This document shows, piece after piece, positions 1 to 5,665 of a DNA stretch of 8,356 bases. The first letter of the stretch is position 1. Every line of letters starts with the position of its first letter. The notes under the pieces were generated by a model. The model searched no databases. It saw only the letters and a program-made list of their open reading frames with translations, and was not told the DNA's origin. Both the position numbers and the translations under genes were made by a program. The DNA comes from Clostridia bacterium (GTDB taxonomy: Bacteria; Bacillota; Clostridia; Christensenellales; Aristaeellaceae), in the NCBI GenBank assembly GCA_009776385.1, contig WRFT01000073.1, positions 1-8,356 on the forward strand. The letters are read 5' to 3'.

Positions 1-2
1 CA

Positions 3-596
3 TTAAACAAACCCTACAAAGGCGTCGGCATTTTCCGTACGGTGTTTTATATGCCCGCCATTGTATCCGGCGTCGCGGTCGCGATTGTTTTTACGTGGAT
101 ACTGGATCCGAGCTACGGTATTTTAAACGCCGTATTGGGGATACTTGGAATAAAAGGGCCGAACTGGTTGTATGACCCCAATTGGGTTCTGCCATCCTAT
201 CTTCTGGTAACGGCCTGGGGCGCCAGCGGCGGTCTTTTTATCTACTTGGCCGCGCTCAAGGATATACCCGCCGAACTGTTTGAATCCGCGACCATCGACG
301 GAGCGGGGTGGCGGCATAAGTTACGCTTTATAACCATCCCGATGGTGACGCCCGTTATTTTTTACAGCATGGTCATGACCATCATCAGCGCGTTTAGGAA
401 GTTTACGGATGCTTATGTGCTGGGCGGCGCGGGCGGAGAAGGCATTTTTTATATGGTACATCTCTACCAACAGGCTTTTAGCTTTTACAAGATGGGTTAC
501 GCAACTGCCCTGGCATGGGTTTTATTTGTTATCATTTTGGTACTTACCCTTATCATCAACATAACTAAAAAGTATTGGGTCTATTCGGAGGAATGA
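3..596 (+). CDS. Sugar ABC transporter permease, MalF/UgpA type (5' partial)
   Basis: One of two membrane subunits of a CUT1-family carbohydrate importer. The frame is open from the window edge (first whole codon at 3), so the N-terminus and first membrane helix or helices are missing; the GTG at 42 is internal and not a start. About 197 residues are visible, with several hydrophobic helices. The EAA loop that docks the ATPase subunit is clear at about 282-355: an E-S-A-x-x-DGAG core, then I-P-M-V-x-P. The C-terminus is a typical short basic/aromatic tail after the last helix. The stop is 4 nt before the next permease and the SD of that gene overlaps the end of this one, so the two are translationally coupled and should form a heterodimer. 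Substrate-binding and ATPase genes are not in view; in this family the binding-protein gene usually lies just upstream and the ATPase is often a shared MsmX-like protein encoded elsewhere. Family assignment is firm, substrate unknown. Confidence 0.93.
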   Translation, partial: LNKPYKGVGIFRTVFYMPAIVSGVAVAIVFTWILDPSYGILNAVLGILGIKGPNWLYDPNWVLPSYLLVTAWGASGGLFIYLAALKDIPAELFESATIDGAGWRHKLRFITIPMVTPVIFYSMVMTIISAFRKFTDAYVLGGAGGEGIFYMVHLYQQAFSFYKMGYATALAWVLFVIILVLTLIINITKKYWVYSEE

Positions 597-600
597 GGGT

Positions 601-1461
601 ATGGAGATAATGCGAAAGGCCCCTCGGAAAAAGGCCGGAAAGCTTGCGGTGAAGGCGGCTACCTATGCGTTTTATCTCATAGGCGCTGTGGTGATGCTGC
701 TTCCCTTTTTCTGGATGATCAGCACGGCGGTTAAGCCGGAACGCGAAATATTTACCGTCCCCATTCGATGGATGCCGTCACAGTTTGATGTTTCCAGTTT
801 TCAAAGGGCTTTTGAAGTCGTGCCCCTCGCGCGTTATATGCTCAATACCTTCTTATTGGCTTTTTTGAAGATGATTGGGGAGGTCTTCGTGTCCGCGCTG
901 GTCGCCTATGGTTTCGCGCGGTTTACGTTCAAAGGTAAAAACGCGTTGTTCATGATACTGCTTGCCACCATGATGATGCCCTATGAAGTCACCATGATTT
1001 CAACATTCATCATGTGGTCGGCAGTCGGGTTAGCCGACGGGTACGCGCCTTTGGTCATACCGGCCTATTTCGGTTCTGCAGCGTTCATCTTCTTCCTGCG
1101 GATGTACTTTTCCACATACCCGAAGGGGCTTGAAGAAGCGATGGTCATCGATGGGGCGGGTTACCTGCGGGTGTTTTATAAGCTTTTCCTGCCGCTTGGC
1201 AAACCGGCGTTGATAACCATCGGGCTGTGGTCGTTCGTGGGAACATGGAATGATTTGCTGGGGCAGTTAATTTATATCAGCAATCCCCACCAATACACCG
1301 TCCAACTAGGCTTGGCGTCATTCCGCAGCCTAACCGGACAAACCTTATGGGGGCCTCTGATGGCCGCTTCATTCGTTGCTTTAATCCCCGTCATTTTGAT
1401 ATTGCTCTTTGCGCAGAGGTTCTTTGTGGAAGGCATTAAAATGGCCGGGATAAAAGGATAA
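601..1461 (+). CDS. Sugar ABC transporter permease, MalG/UgpE type
   Basis: Second membrane subunit of the CUT1 importer, partner of the upstream permease. It is 286 residues, a normal full length. A basic N-terminus is followed by a membrane helix at about residues 19-44 and a periplasmic-type loop rich in P, F and W. The remaining helices flank the EAA motif at residues 178-200 (EEA, then DGAG, then L-P-L-G-K-P). It ends in the usual F-V-E-G-I-K-x-x-G-I-K-G signature of MalG-like permeases. The ATG at 601 has a GGAGG SD at 588-592, inside the end of the preceding gene. An ATG four codons on (610) is possible but worse placed. The next gene begins 25 nt downstream with its own strong SD, so all three are probably one transcript. 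The substrate is likely an oligosaccharide; its nature cannot be read from this protein. Confidence 0.95.
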   Translation: MEIMRKAPRKKAGKLAVKAATYAFYLIGAVVMLLPFFWMISTAVKPEREIFTVPIRWMPSQFDVSSFQRAFEVVPLARYMLNTFLLAFLKMIGEVFVSALVAYGFARFTFKGKNALFMILLATMMMPYEVTMISTFIMWSAVGLADGYAPLVIPAYFGSAAFIFFLRMYFSTYPKGLEEAMVIDGAGYLRVFYKLFLPLGKPALITIGLWSFVGTWNDLLGQLIYISNPHQYTVQLGLASFRSLTGQTLWGPLMAASFVALIPVILILLFAQRFFVEGIKMAGIKG

Positions 1462-1486
1462 ATAAACATTACAGGAGGTAAGGAAA

Positions 1487-2500
1487 ATGTACAAAAAACC
1501 CTTTATTGCGCTGATTCTGTTATTGGCGCTGGCAACACTCGGGACCGCGTGCTTGGCGGAGTCCGCGCCGGAAGCGCTGAGTTTCATCTACGAAGCCGAT
1601 TTTGAAGCCATCTCCGAGTGGGGATCCATGGTCACTCCCGGCGGCGGCGAGGGCTCGGTAACCAAGGGTGATAACGCAGCCATCATCAAGGCGGCAGCAG
1701 ACGGATGGGGCGGCGTACAGTCCGAACCCATCACCATTGACCTTTCCAAAAATCCTTTCCTGTTTGTACAGGTAATGGAAAACCATGACGGATTCGTATG
1801 GGGCGCGAAATTCACCCCGTCCGACCCCATTATTGAGGACCATGCCTGGGGGTTCTACCTCATTGCAGACAACAACTTTAAATGGAACAATTATGCCGTT
1901 GTGGACATGAAAGAGCGGCTCAACGACTACATCGATCTGTACGGCGAGACCATTGAAGGCGTGCTATGGGTCTACCCGGCAGGCAGCCCCGAAGCTGAAG
2001 TAGAGGTCACTTCCGTTAAAATTGCCAACATGGAAAATAACCCCTTCATTTACGAAGCTGATTTCGAAGCCGTTTCAGAGTGGGGCTCCATGGTAACCCC
2101 GGGCGGCGGTGAAGGTTCGGTCACGAAAGGCGATAACGCGGCTATCATCAAAGCCGCGCCCGACGGATGGGGTGGCGTACAGTCCGAGCCCATAACAATT
2201 GACCTTTCTAAGGATCCCTTCCTGTTTGTACAGGTAATGGAAAGCCATGACGGCTTTAAATGGGGCGCCAAGTTCACCCCCGTCGACCCCGTTATTGAAG
2301 ACCATGCTTGGGGTTTTTACCTGATCGCGGATAATAACTTTAAATGGAACAACTATGCCGTTGTCGATATGAAGGCAAGGCTCGCCGACTTTATCGACCT
2401 GTACGGTGAAACAATTGAAGGCGTGATTTGGGTTTATCCCGCGGGCAGCCCTGAAGCTGAAGTGGAAATTACTTCCGTGAAAATTGCCAATACGAAATAA
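1487..2500 (+). CDS. Secreted protein with two tandem ~150-residue repeats, possible sugar-binding
   Basis: I do not recognise a named family. The 337-residue product starts with a clear export signal (basic Y-K-K, hydrophobic core at about 6-21). It could be cleaved by signal peptidase I near A24, or at C22 as a lipoprotein; the G-T-A-C box is imperfect because position -3 is G. The rest is almost entirely two direct repeats, residues 33-186 and 187-337, about 90% identical by eye. Each is acidic and rich in W, F, Y and G, has little predicted helix, and contains a W-N-N-Y motif and a V-Y-P-A-G motif near its end. This is what a beta-sandwich carbohydrate-binding module would look like, but that is inference. 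It follows the two sugar permeases with a strong AGGAGG SD at 1472-1477, and a strong terminator follows it. A role in capturing glycan at the cell surface fits the context. It is too short and too repetitive to be the usual CUT1 binding protein. Confidence 0.85.
   Translation: MYKKPFIALILLLALATLGTACLAESAPEALSFIYEADFEAISEWGSMVTPGGGEGSVTKGDNAAIIKAAADGWGGVQSEPITIDLSKNPFLFVQVMENHDGFVWGAKFTPSDPIIEDHAWGFYLIADNNFKWNNYAVVDMKERLNDYIDLYGETIEGVLWVYPAGSPEAEVEVTSVKIANMENNPFIYEADFEAVSEWGSMVTPGGGEGSVTKGDNAAIIKAAPDGWGGVQSEPITIDLSKDPFLFVQVMESHDGFKWGAKFTPVDPVIEDHAWGFYLIADNNFKWNNYAVVDMKARLADFIDLYGETIEGVIWVYPAGSPEAEVEITSVKIANTK
1583..2044 (+). repeat. Tandem intragenic repeat, copy 1 (462 bp)
   Basis: First copy of the duplicated domain, residues 33-186 of the secreted protein. 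It begins F-I-Y-E-A-D-F-E-A and is in frame with copy 2. The two protein copies differ at about 12 scattered positions, mostly conservative (I/V, N/D, Y/F). The DNA differs at many third codon positions, so this is an old duplication kept by selection and not a recent one. Confidence 0.93.
2045..2500 (+). repeat. Tandem intragenic repeat, copy 2 (456 bp including stop)
   Basis: Second copy of the duplicated domain, residues 187-337. It opens with the same nine residues except for one I-to-V change just after them. It ends two residues after the shared K-I-A-N motif, where copy 1 has a short linker (M-E-N-N-P). There is no indel inside the shared part, so copies are in register across their full length. 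Confidence 0.93.
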
Positions 2501-2515
2501 CACACAGTTACCTGT

Positions 2516-2553
2516 CCGGGAACGCGTTATACGCGTTCCCGGTATATTTATTT
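2516..2553 (+). terminator. Intrinsic terminator after the repeat-protein gene
   Basis: A perfect inverted repeat pairs 2516-2527 with 2531-2542 (12 bp, G/C-rich, 3-nt loop). It is followed by an A/T-rich tract with most T residues at 2543-2553. It starts 15 nt after the stop of the repeat protein and ends only 13 nt before the next start. The T-tract is interrupted, so some read-through into the downstream gene is plausible; no clear promoter is seen between the two genes. Confidence 0.85.
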
Positions 2554-2566
2554 AAAAGGCATGATT

Positions 2567-4498
2567 ATGAAACGAATTCTTTCGTTATACTTGGCGGTTT
2601 TACTGCTGATGATGTGTATGCCCTTTTGCATTGCGGCCGAGCAAAGTAGTGTCCATCGTGCTCCGGAAAAATCTTTCATGAAATTGTTAAGCTACCGCTC
2701 CTTGATACCGAGTAACTATCTATACACAGACTATAAAGCCATTGCCGATCTGTTTGATCTGCTGGTTTTTAACGTTCATGATACGGGTGACTTTCTGCCT
2801 TTGATATGGGAAGACACTACCTATGGCGGCTTTGGTATACCGGCCTATGTAGGTGATGGGCGGATGCATACAGACGGCGCGCAGGAGGCTGTTACCGTCA
2901 TGGCGGCGGTGTTATATGCATCACTGAACGGAACGGATAAATCCCGGCAGAACGGCGATGACTATGTGCGCGGGCTCAACGTGTTTTTTAGTAAAGAGGA
3001 AGGAATTGTGCTTAATAACCCCAATGGCAGTTCAAAAACCACATCGATGTGGTATCTGCTGTACCCGGCTATCCTGTACGCGCAGGTTTCCCTACTATAT
3101 GAAGGCCAGGCAGAGATGCGCGAGAACATGCTGGCGACCATTGAAAGCTGGTACGGGGCATATACCGTCATGTACGATCTGGCACAGGGTTTTGATTATA
3201 CAGGCTTTGACTTTACCATAATGGAACCGTATCAAAACGGTATCTGGAGTGAACCGGACAGCGCCGTAGGTATGGCGGTTTTGTTTAAATACGGCTACAA
3301 GCTGACCGGTGAAGGCAAATATTTGGAAGCCATTATCTCTTTGATGGATTACATTGAAACCTTTTTCGGCGGACCGTTGTATGAACTGTTGATGTACTAC
3401 GCGCCCGCGCTCACCGCGTGTTTAAACGCTCTATATGGTACGGAGTATGATTTGCAAAGGGCGTTGAATCGGGTTTTCAGCGGCAGTTCGATACCCAGGG
3501 GCGGATGGGGTTCGCTGGCAGGCGCATGGGGCGATATAGAAACCGGCGGATTATTCGGCAGCACCACCGACGGAGGCGGGTATGCTTTTTCTATGAATAC
3601 GTTTGCAGCCGCCGGAGCGATTGCGCCAACTGTTCGATATGATACCCGATACGCAAAAAGCATCGGGCAATTCTTATTACACCTGCACGGTAACGCGCGG
3701 TACTTTTACGCGGGCGGGACAAAACCGGAAAACCAATCCGCCTCGTACCTAAATGTGACCATACCGGACGTCATCCTGCGCGCCGTTCCTTATGAGGGCA
3801 TACGTAAACAAAGCAACGGTAAGTCCCCATGGATAGGCGGAGACCCCACCGTATACGGCTGGGCGCAGACGGATTTTTCACTGTACAGCGGTGCGCATGC
3901 GGGCATACTCGGCGCGTTGTTTGAAAAAACAAACCAAGAAGCCATACTTAAAATTGACCTGCTTATTACCGATACGCTGGCAGAAGCCGGATACCCTACC
4001 TACTTAATATACAACCCCCATGAAGACACGCGAGAGATAGCGTATTCGGTTAAAACGCCGGCAGTCGACTTGTACAACGCGATAACGAATGAAACCATAG
4101 CTGTGAATATCACAACGGAGACCTTCATCTGCCTTCAGCCTGACGAGGCGGCGGTTATTGTGGAAATACCTACAGGAGCGCCCATCCAAAAGTACGGGCG
4201 GAACTATTATGTTAACGGTGTTTACATATCCGGTGACCGTGTATCACTATTTATTAAAGGTGCGGAAAATAACGGCATTGTTGAACAGGAAGTCATCTTA
4301 ACCGTCAACCTGGCAAGTAATTTTACCGATCGGATTAAGCAGTCAACCTTGACATGCGGCGATAAGGAGATATCTTTCACGGATATGGTGACGGTATCGG
4401 CCGAAACATTCGGAACAGGCGTTAAACAGTTGCAGTTTCATACGCAAACAGAGAGCGGCTTGACCGATACGCTTATATTAAGGCTAAATTTTAAATAA
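2567..4498 (+). CDS. Exported glycosidase-like protein, helical barrel plus C-terminal beta domain (putative)
   Basis: No named family is recognised with confidence. I chose the ATG at 2567 (643 residues) because AAAAGG at 2554-2559 is correctly spaced for it and it gives a standard M-K-R signal peptide; the ATG at 2561 is only 1 nt from that SD. The signal (hydrophobic core about 5-22) is probably cut by signal peptidase I around A23-A24. Residues about 30-465 are rich in aromatic residues and in repeating helix pairs with G-rich loops, such as W-S-E-P-D at 227-231 and a G-G-W-G loop at about 310. This resembles (alpha/alpha)6-barrel glycosidases or lyases. Residues about 478-643 look like beta strands, starting Y-L-I-Y-N-P, like the C-terminal sandwich of many glycoside hydrolases. 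Catalytic residues cannot be assigned. The position after a sugar importer and a putative binding protein supports extracellular glycan breakdown. The stop touches lspA. Confidence 0.8.
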   Translation: MKRILSLYLAVLLLMMCMPFCIAAEQSSVHRAPEKSFMKLLSYRSLIPSNYLYTDYKAIADLFDLLVFNVHDTGDFLPLIWEDTTYGGFGIPAYVGDGRMHTDGAQEAVTVMAAVLYASLNGTDKSRQNGDDYVRGLNVFFSKEEGIVLNNPNGSSKTTSMWYLLYPAILYAQVSLLYEGQAEMRENMLATIESWYGAYTVMYDLAQGFDYTGFDFTIMEPYQNGIWSEPDSAVGMAVLFKYGYKLTGEGKYLEAIISLMDYIETFFGGPLYELLMYYAPALTACLNALYGTEYDLQRALNRVFSGSSIPRGGWGSLAGAWGDIETGGLFGSTTDGGGYAFSMNTFAAAGAIAPTVRYDTRYAKSIGQFLLHLHGNARYFYAGGTKPENQSASYLNVTIPDVILRAVPYEGIRKQSNGKSPWIGGDPTVYGWAQTDFSLYSGAHAGILGALFEKTNQEAILKIDLLITDTLAEAGYPTYLIYNPHEDTREIAYSVKTPAVDLYNAITNETIAVNITTETFICLQPDEAAVIVEIPTGAPIQKYGRNYYVNGVYISGDRVSLFIKGAENNGIVEQEVILTVNLASNFTDRIKQSTLTCGDKEISFTDMVTVSAETFGTGVKQLQFHTQTESGLTDTLILRLNFK

Positions 4499-4504
4499 GT
4501 GCTT

Positions 4505-5020
4505 ATGAAAAAAAGAACCCAAAAAACCTATCTCTCAGCCTGTGCGGAAGCCGTCATTTTAGTTCTTTTTGTGCTAACCGATCAGGCGGTGAAGGCCTTT
4601 GCGGAAAAAGCCATTCCCGTTGGACAAACCTTGCCTTTAATAGAGGGTATTCTGCATATCACATTTCTTGTCAACACAGGAGCGGCTTTCGGCTTGATAT
4701 CAAACGGTTATTGGTTCTTAATGGGGTTCCGCGTGCTGTTAAGCCTTGCACTCCTCTTTATTCTGATAATGCGGCGTCAGAAATTTCCTTTTTTTCAGCG
4801 GATTTGCATTACGATTATCCTATCCGGCGCTATCGGCAATTTAATTGACCAGATCTTTTTAGGTTATGTCCGTGACATGTTCGAATTTGCTTTTATCCGG
4901 TTTGCTGTGTTCAATGTAGCGGACAGTTGTATCACGGTCGGTGTTGTGCTATTGTGTCTGCAATTGGTAATAAAATCGGTTGACAAAGCGGCGTCTGTCA
5001 GACATAATAAGCAAGGTTAA
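4505..5020 (+). CDS. lspA: Lipoprotein signal peptidase (signal peptidase II)
   Basis: This membrane aspartyl protease cuts the signal peptide of diacylated prolipoproteins just before the lipid-bearing cysteine. It has 171 residues from the ATG at 4505, or 173 from the GTG at 4499, the usual size. Four hydrophobic helices are visible. Family motifs, numbered from the GTG form, are D28-Q-x-x-K in helix 1, N59-T-G-A-A-F, G-A-I-G-N-L-I-D at 110-117, the first catalytic aspartate D126 (G-Y-V-R-D), and F-N-V-A-D-S with the second catalytic aspartate D142. All key residues are intact. No good SD precedes either start; the GTG directly follows the TAA of the upstream gene, so translation by coupling is likely. 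Its place behind a sugar-utilisation gene is unusual, since lspA more often sits with rluD or ileS. It might help to process lipoproteins of the adjacent cluster. Its last 14 codons contain the promoter of the magnesium unit. Confidence 0.95.
   Translation: MKKRTQKTYLSACAEAVILVLFVLTDQAVKAFAEKAIPVGQTLPLIEGILHITFLVNTGAAFGLISNGYWFLMGFRVLLSLALLFILIMRRQKFPFFQRICITIILSGAIGNLIDQIFLGYVRDMFEFAFIRFAVFNVADSCITVGVVLLCLQLVIKSVDKAASVRHNKQG
4980..5008 (+). promoter_or_regulatory. Sigma-A promoter for the M-box/mgtA leader
   Basis: A perfect TTGACA at 4980-4985 is followed after exactly 17 bp by CATAAT at 5003-5008 (5 of 6 matches to TATAAT). The expected RNA start is about 5014-5017, a few bases before the first base needed for the M-box aptamer. 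The promoter lies entirely inside the lspA coding sequence. The fit of promoter, start site and aptamer is strong evidence; no start site has been measured. Confidence 0.85.
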
Positions 5021-5021
5021 A

Positions 5022-5177
5022 CTTCCCGTTTCGGTAGGTGAGGCTACCACAGGGATACGGGGTGCTGCCGCGGAGTCGTGGAGACACGATGAGAAGGTTA
5101 ACAGTCCACGTCGGATACAAGGCGTGGAATAACGCAGCTTCATTGCCCTGTGAAGTCAAAACTCAAACGATGACGAG
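5022..5177 (+). ncRNA. M-box (ykoK leader) magnesium riboswitch aptamer
   Basis: The region carries the conserved M-box strings in order: GGTGAGGCT at 5037-5045, ACAGGGATACG at 5049-5059, GCTGCCGC at 5064-5071, AACAGTCCA at 5100-5108, and the block from CAAGGCG at 5118 through ACGCAGCT at 5132-5139. Visible helices support the fold: CACAGGG 5048-5054 pairs perfectly with CCCTGTG 5146-5152. A 5-bp hairpin with a GAGA tetraloop lies at 5076-5089, and CCACG 5106-5110 pairs with CGTGG 5123-5127. The closing helix P1 uses CGTTT 5027-5031 and AAACG 5165-5169. In this family bound Mg2+ compacts the aptamer and turns off the downstream Mg2+ transporter gene. The downstream gene here is a Mg2+-ATPase, as expected. 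Confidence 0.95.
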
Positions 5178-5225
5178 AACGCCGCTGACGCGCCGTTTGA
5201 CGGGCACTGTCCTCTGTCATCGTTT
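5165..5225 (+). promoter_or_regulatory. Antiterminator pairing: aptamer P1 3' strand with terminator 1 5' arm
   Basis: AAACGATGAC at 5165-5174 is the exact reverse complement of GTCATCGTTT at 5216-5225. The first sequence includes the 3' strand of aptamer helix P1; the second is the inner part of the terminator's 5' arm and loop. The 10-bp pairing therefore excludes both P1 and the terminator. Low Mg2+ should favour this antiterminator and high Mg2+ should favour P1 plus terminator. The complementarity is seen; the switch is inferred from how M-boxes work. Confidence 0.85.
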
Positions 5226-5246
5226 GTACGACGACAGAGTTTTTTT
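5212..5246 (+). terminator. Riboswitch-controlled intrinsic terminator 1
   Basis: CTCTGTC plus TCGT (5212-5223, one A-C mismatch) pairs with ACGA plus GACAGAG (5228-5239) around a TTGT loop. Seven T residues follow at 5240-5246. This is the expression platform of the M-box: its 5' arm is shared with the antiterminator. A candidate leader ORF begins 21 nt beyond the T-run. Confidence 0.93.
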
Positions 5247-5266
5247 ATAAAAAGAGGGGTGAGGAT

Positions 5267-5380
5267 ATGGATGCTGACGGTAGTCTATGCAGCTTAAGTG
5301 ACGGTTGTTACGAAATGATGCCTATGTATGCATATAACCGGAGCCCCGTATCCGCGCGCCCTCTCCGGGATATGGCTTAG
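5267..5380 (+). CDS. Candidate leader peptide uORF1 (37 codons)
   Basis: A short ORF between the two terminators. ATG at 5267 has an AGAGGGG SD at 5253-5259 with 7-nt spacing, and the TAG is at 5378-5380. The peptide starts M-D-A-D-G, has another S-D-G at residues 11-13, a Y/M-rich middle, and an R-P-L-R-D-M-A end. No known domain or signal peptide is present. It ends 28 nt before terminator 2, the spacing expected of a transcription attenuator. Its codons 4-5 and 12-13 are both GAC-GGT, complementary to the 5' arm of terminator 2. Enterobacterial mgtA leaders carry the short acidic/proline-rich peptide MgtL; an equivalent role here is inference, and there is no sequence homology that I can see. 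Short ORFs with an SD do occur by chance, so translation is unproven. Confidence 0.55.
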   Translation: MDADGSLCSLSDGCYEMMPMYAYNRSPVSARPLRDMA

Positions 5381-5408
5381 TATCCATAAGGCAAGCCCGT
5401 TTCATATA

Positions 5409-5439
5409 CCGTCGCTGCAGCTGTCAGCGATGGTTTTTT
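5409..5439 (+). terminator. Intrinsic terminator 2 in the mgtA leader
   Basis: CCGTCGCTG at 5409-5417 pairs with CAGCGATGG at 5425-5433: nine pairs, one of them G-U, with a 7-nt loop. Six T residues follow at 5434-5439. It lies well past the riboswitch terminator and 232 nt before the mgtA start, so RNA that escapes terminator 1 must pass a second checkpoint. Its 5' arm (TACCGTC, 5407-5413) can instead pair with GACGGTA at 5276-5282 inside uORF1. Confidence 0.82.
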
Positions 5440-5455
5440 GCGTGTAGAATAACTA

Positions 5456-5499
5456 CTCCTTAAACGGAGATGAACATAGATATATTATGGTTTAACGAG
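5456..5499 (+). promoter_or_regulatory. Hairpin covering the uORF2 ribosome binding site
   Basis: Bases 5456-5465 pair with 5490-5499 in a 10-position stem with one C-C mismatch (9 bp), closing a 24-nt loop. The 3' strand takes up GAG of the GAGGTG SD used by uORF2. An upstream in-frame ATG (5470) lies in the loop. The stem is A/T-rich in its inner part, so it would be only moderately stable. Confidence 0.45.
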
Positions 5500-5508
5500 G
5501 TGATCGGA

Positions 5509-5607
5509 ATGGAATCCGGAGGTATACGCGGCCTTGATTCTGACGGGCCGCAACGTCCCGGCGTGATGATGAGATTGATCCCGTTCCGTCACTCCAAGCG
5601 TTTGTAG
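5509..5607 (+). CDS. Candidate leader peptide uORF2 (32 codons)
   Basis: The ATG at 5509 has a good SD, GAGGTGA at 5497-5503, 5 nt away. An in-frame ATG at 5470 would give 45 codons, but its GGAG touches the start codon and is too close. The stop is TAG at 5605-5607, 63 nt before mgtA. The peptide starts M-E-S-G-G, has D-S-D-G-P at residues 10-14 and P17, and ends in a basic stretch (R-L-I-P-F-R-H-S-K-R-L). This plan of an acidic/proline front and basic end resembles MgtL of enterobacteria, but that similarity is of composition only. Codons 4-7 carry a near copy of the mgtA SD region (GGAGGTATACG), which makes the ORF a good candidate for translation-linked control of mgtA. No other function is suggested. 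Confidence 0.55.
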   Translation: MESGGIRGLDSDGPQRPGVMMRLIPFRHSKRL

Positions 5608-5624
5608 CGCATCAGTATACGGGC

Positions 5625-5665
5625 TGTAACTCCACAAGCATACGTTCATTATGAATGGAGGTACA
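5625..5665 (+). promoter_or_regulatory. Hairpin sequestering the mgtA Shine-Dalgarno
   Basis: TGTAACTCCA at 5625-5634 pairs with TGGAGGTACA at 5656-5665: nine Watson-Crick pairs with a single A-G mismatch. The 3' strand is the mgtA SD (GGAGG, 5657-5661) and part of its spacer. A small TTCA/TGAA stem (5645-5655) can form in the loop. In this state mgtA translation should be blocked. The same 5' arm can pair with the SD-like copy inside uORF2 at 5518-5526, giving an alternative fold that frees the mgtA SD. Confidence 0.65.

Noticed and set aside
1520..2503. Two pairs of similar minus-strand ORFs
   Set aside because: They resemble each other only because they are antisense to the two tandem repeats of the real gene.
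2958..3221. 87-codon + strand ORF inside the large exported-protein gene
   Set aside because: Out-of-frame shadow with a Cys-rich, domain-free product and no SD.
5038..5250. 70-codon ORF on the + strand across the M-box
   Set aside because: It lies wholly over the conserved riboswitch and terminator 1; its codons are explained by RNA structure and it has no SD.
5338..5368. CCGGAG/CTCCGG hairpin in the end of uORF1
   Set aside because: Six pairs over a 19-nt loop with no T-run; not a terminator and too weak to call alone.
5460..5488. Possible second promoter, TTAAAC-17-TATTAT, before uORF2
   Set aside because: The -35 box has only 3 matches to consensus and its bases are better explained by the hairpin over the uORF2 SD; the promoter at 4980 is much stronger.
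5470..5607. Longer form of uORF2 starting at ATG 5470
   Set aside because: Its GGAG is directly against the ATG, too close to act as an SD; the start at 5509 has correct spacing. Not excluded.
5522..5620. GTATAC palindromes at 5522-5527 and 5615-5620
   Set aside because: Six-base self-complementary matches are common by chance; they may support pairing inside the leader but do not stand as a separate operator.
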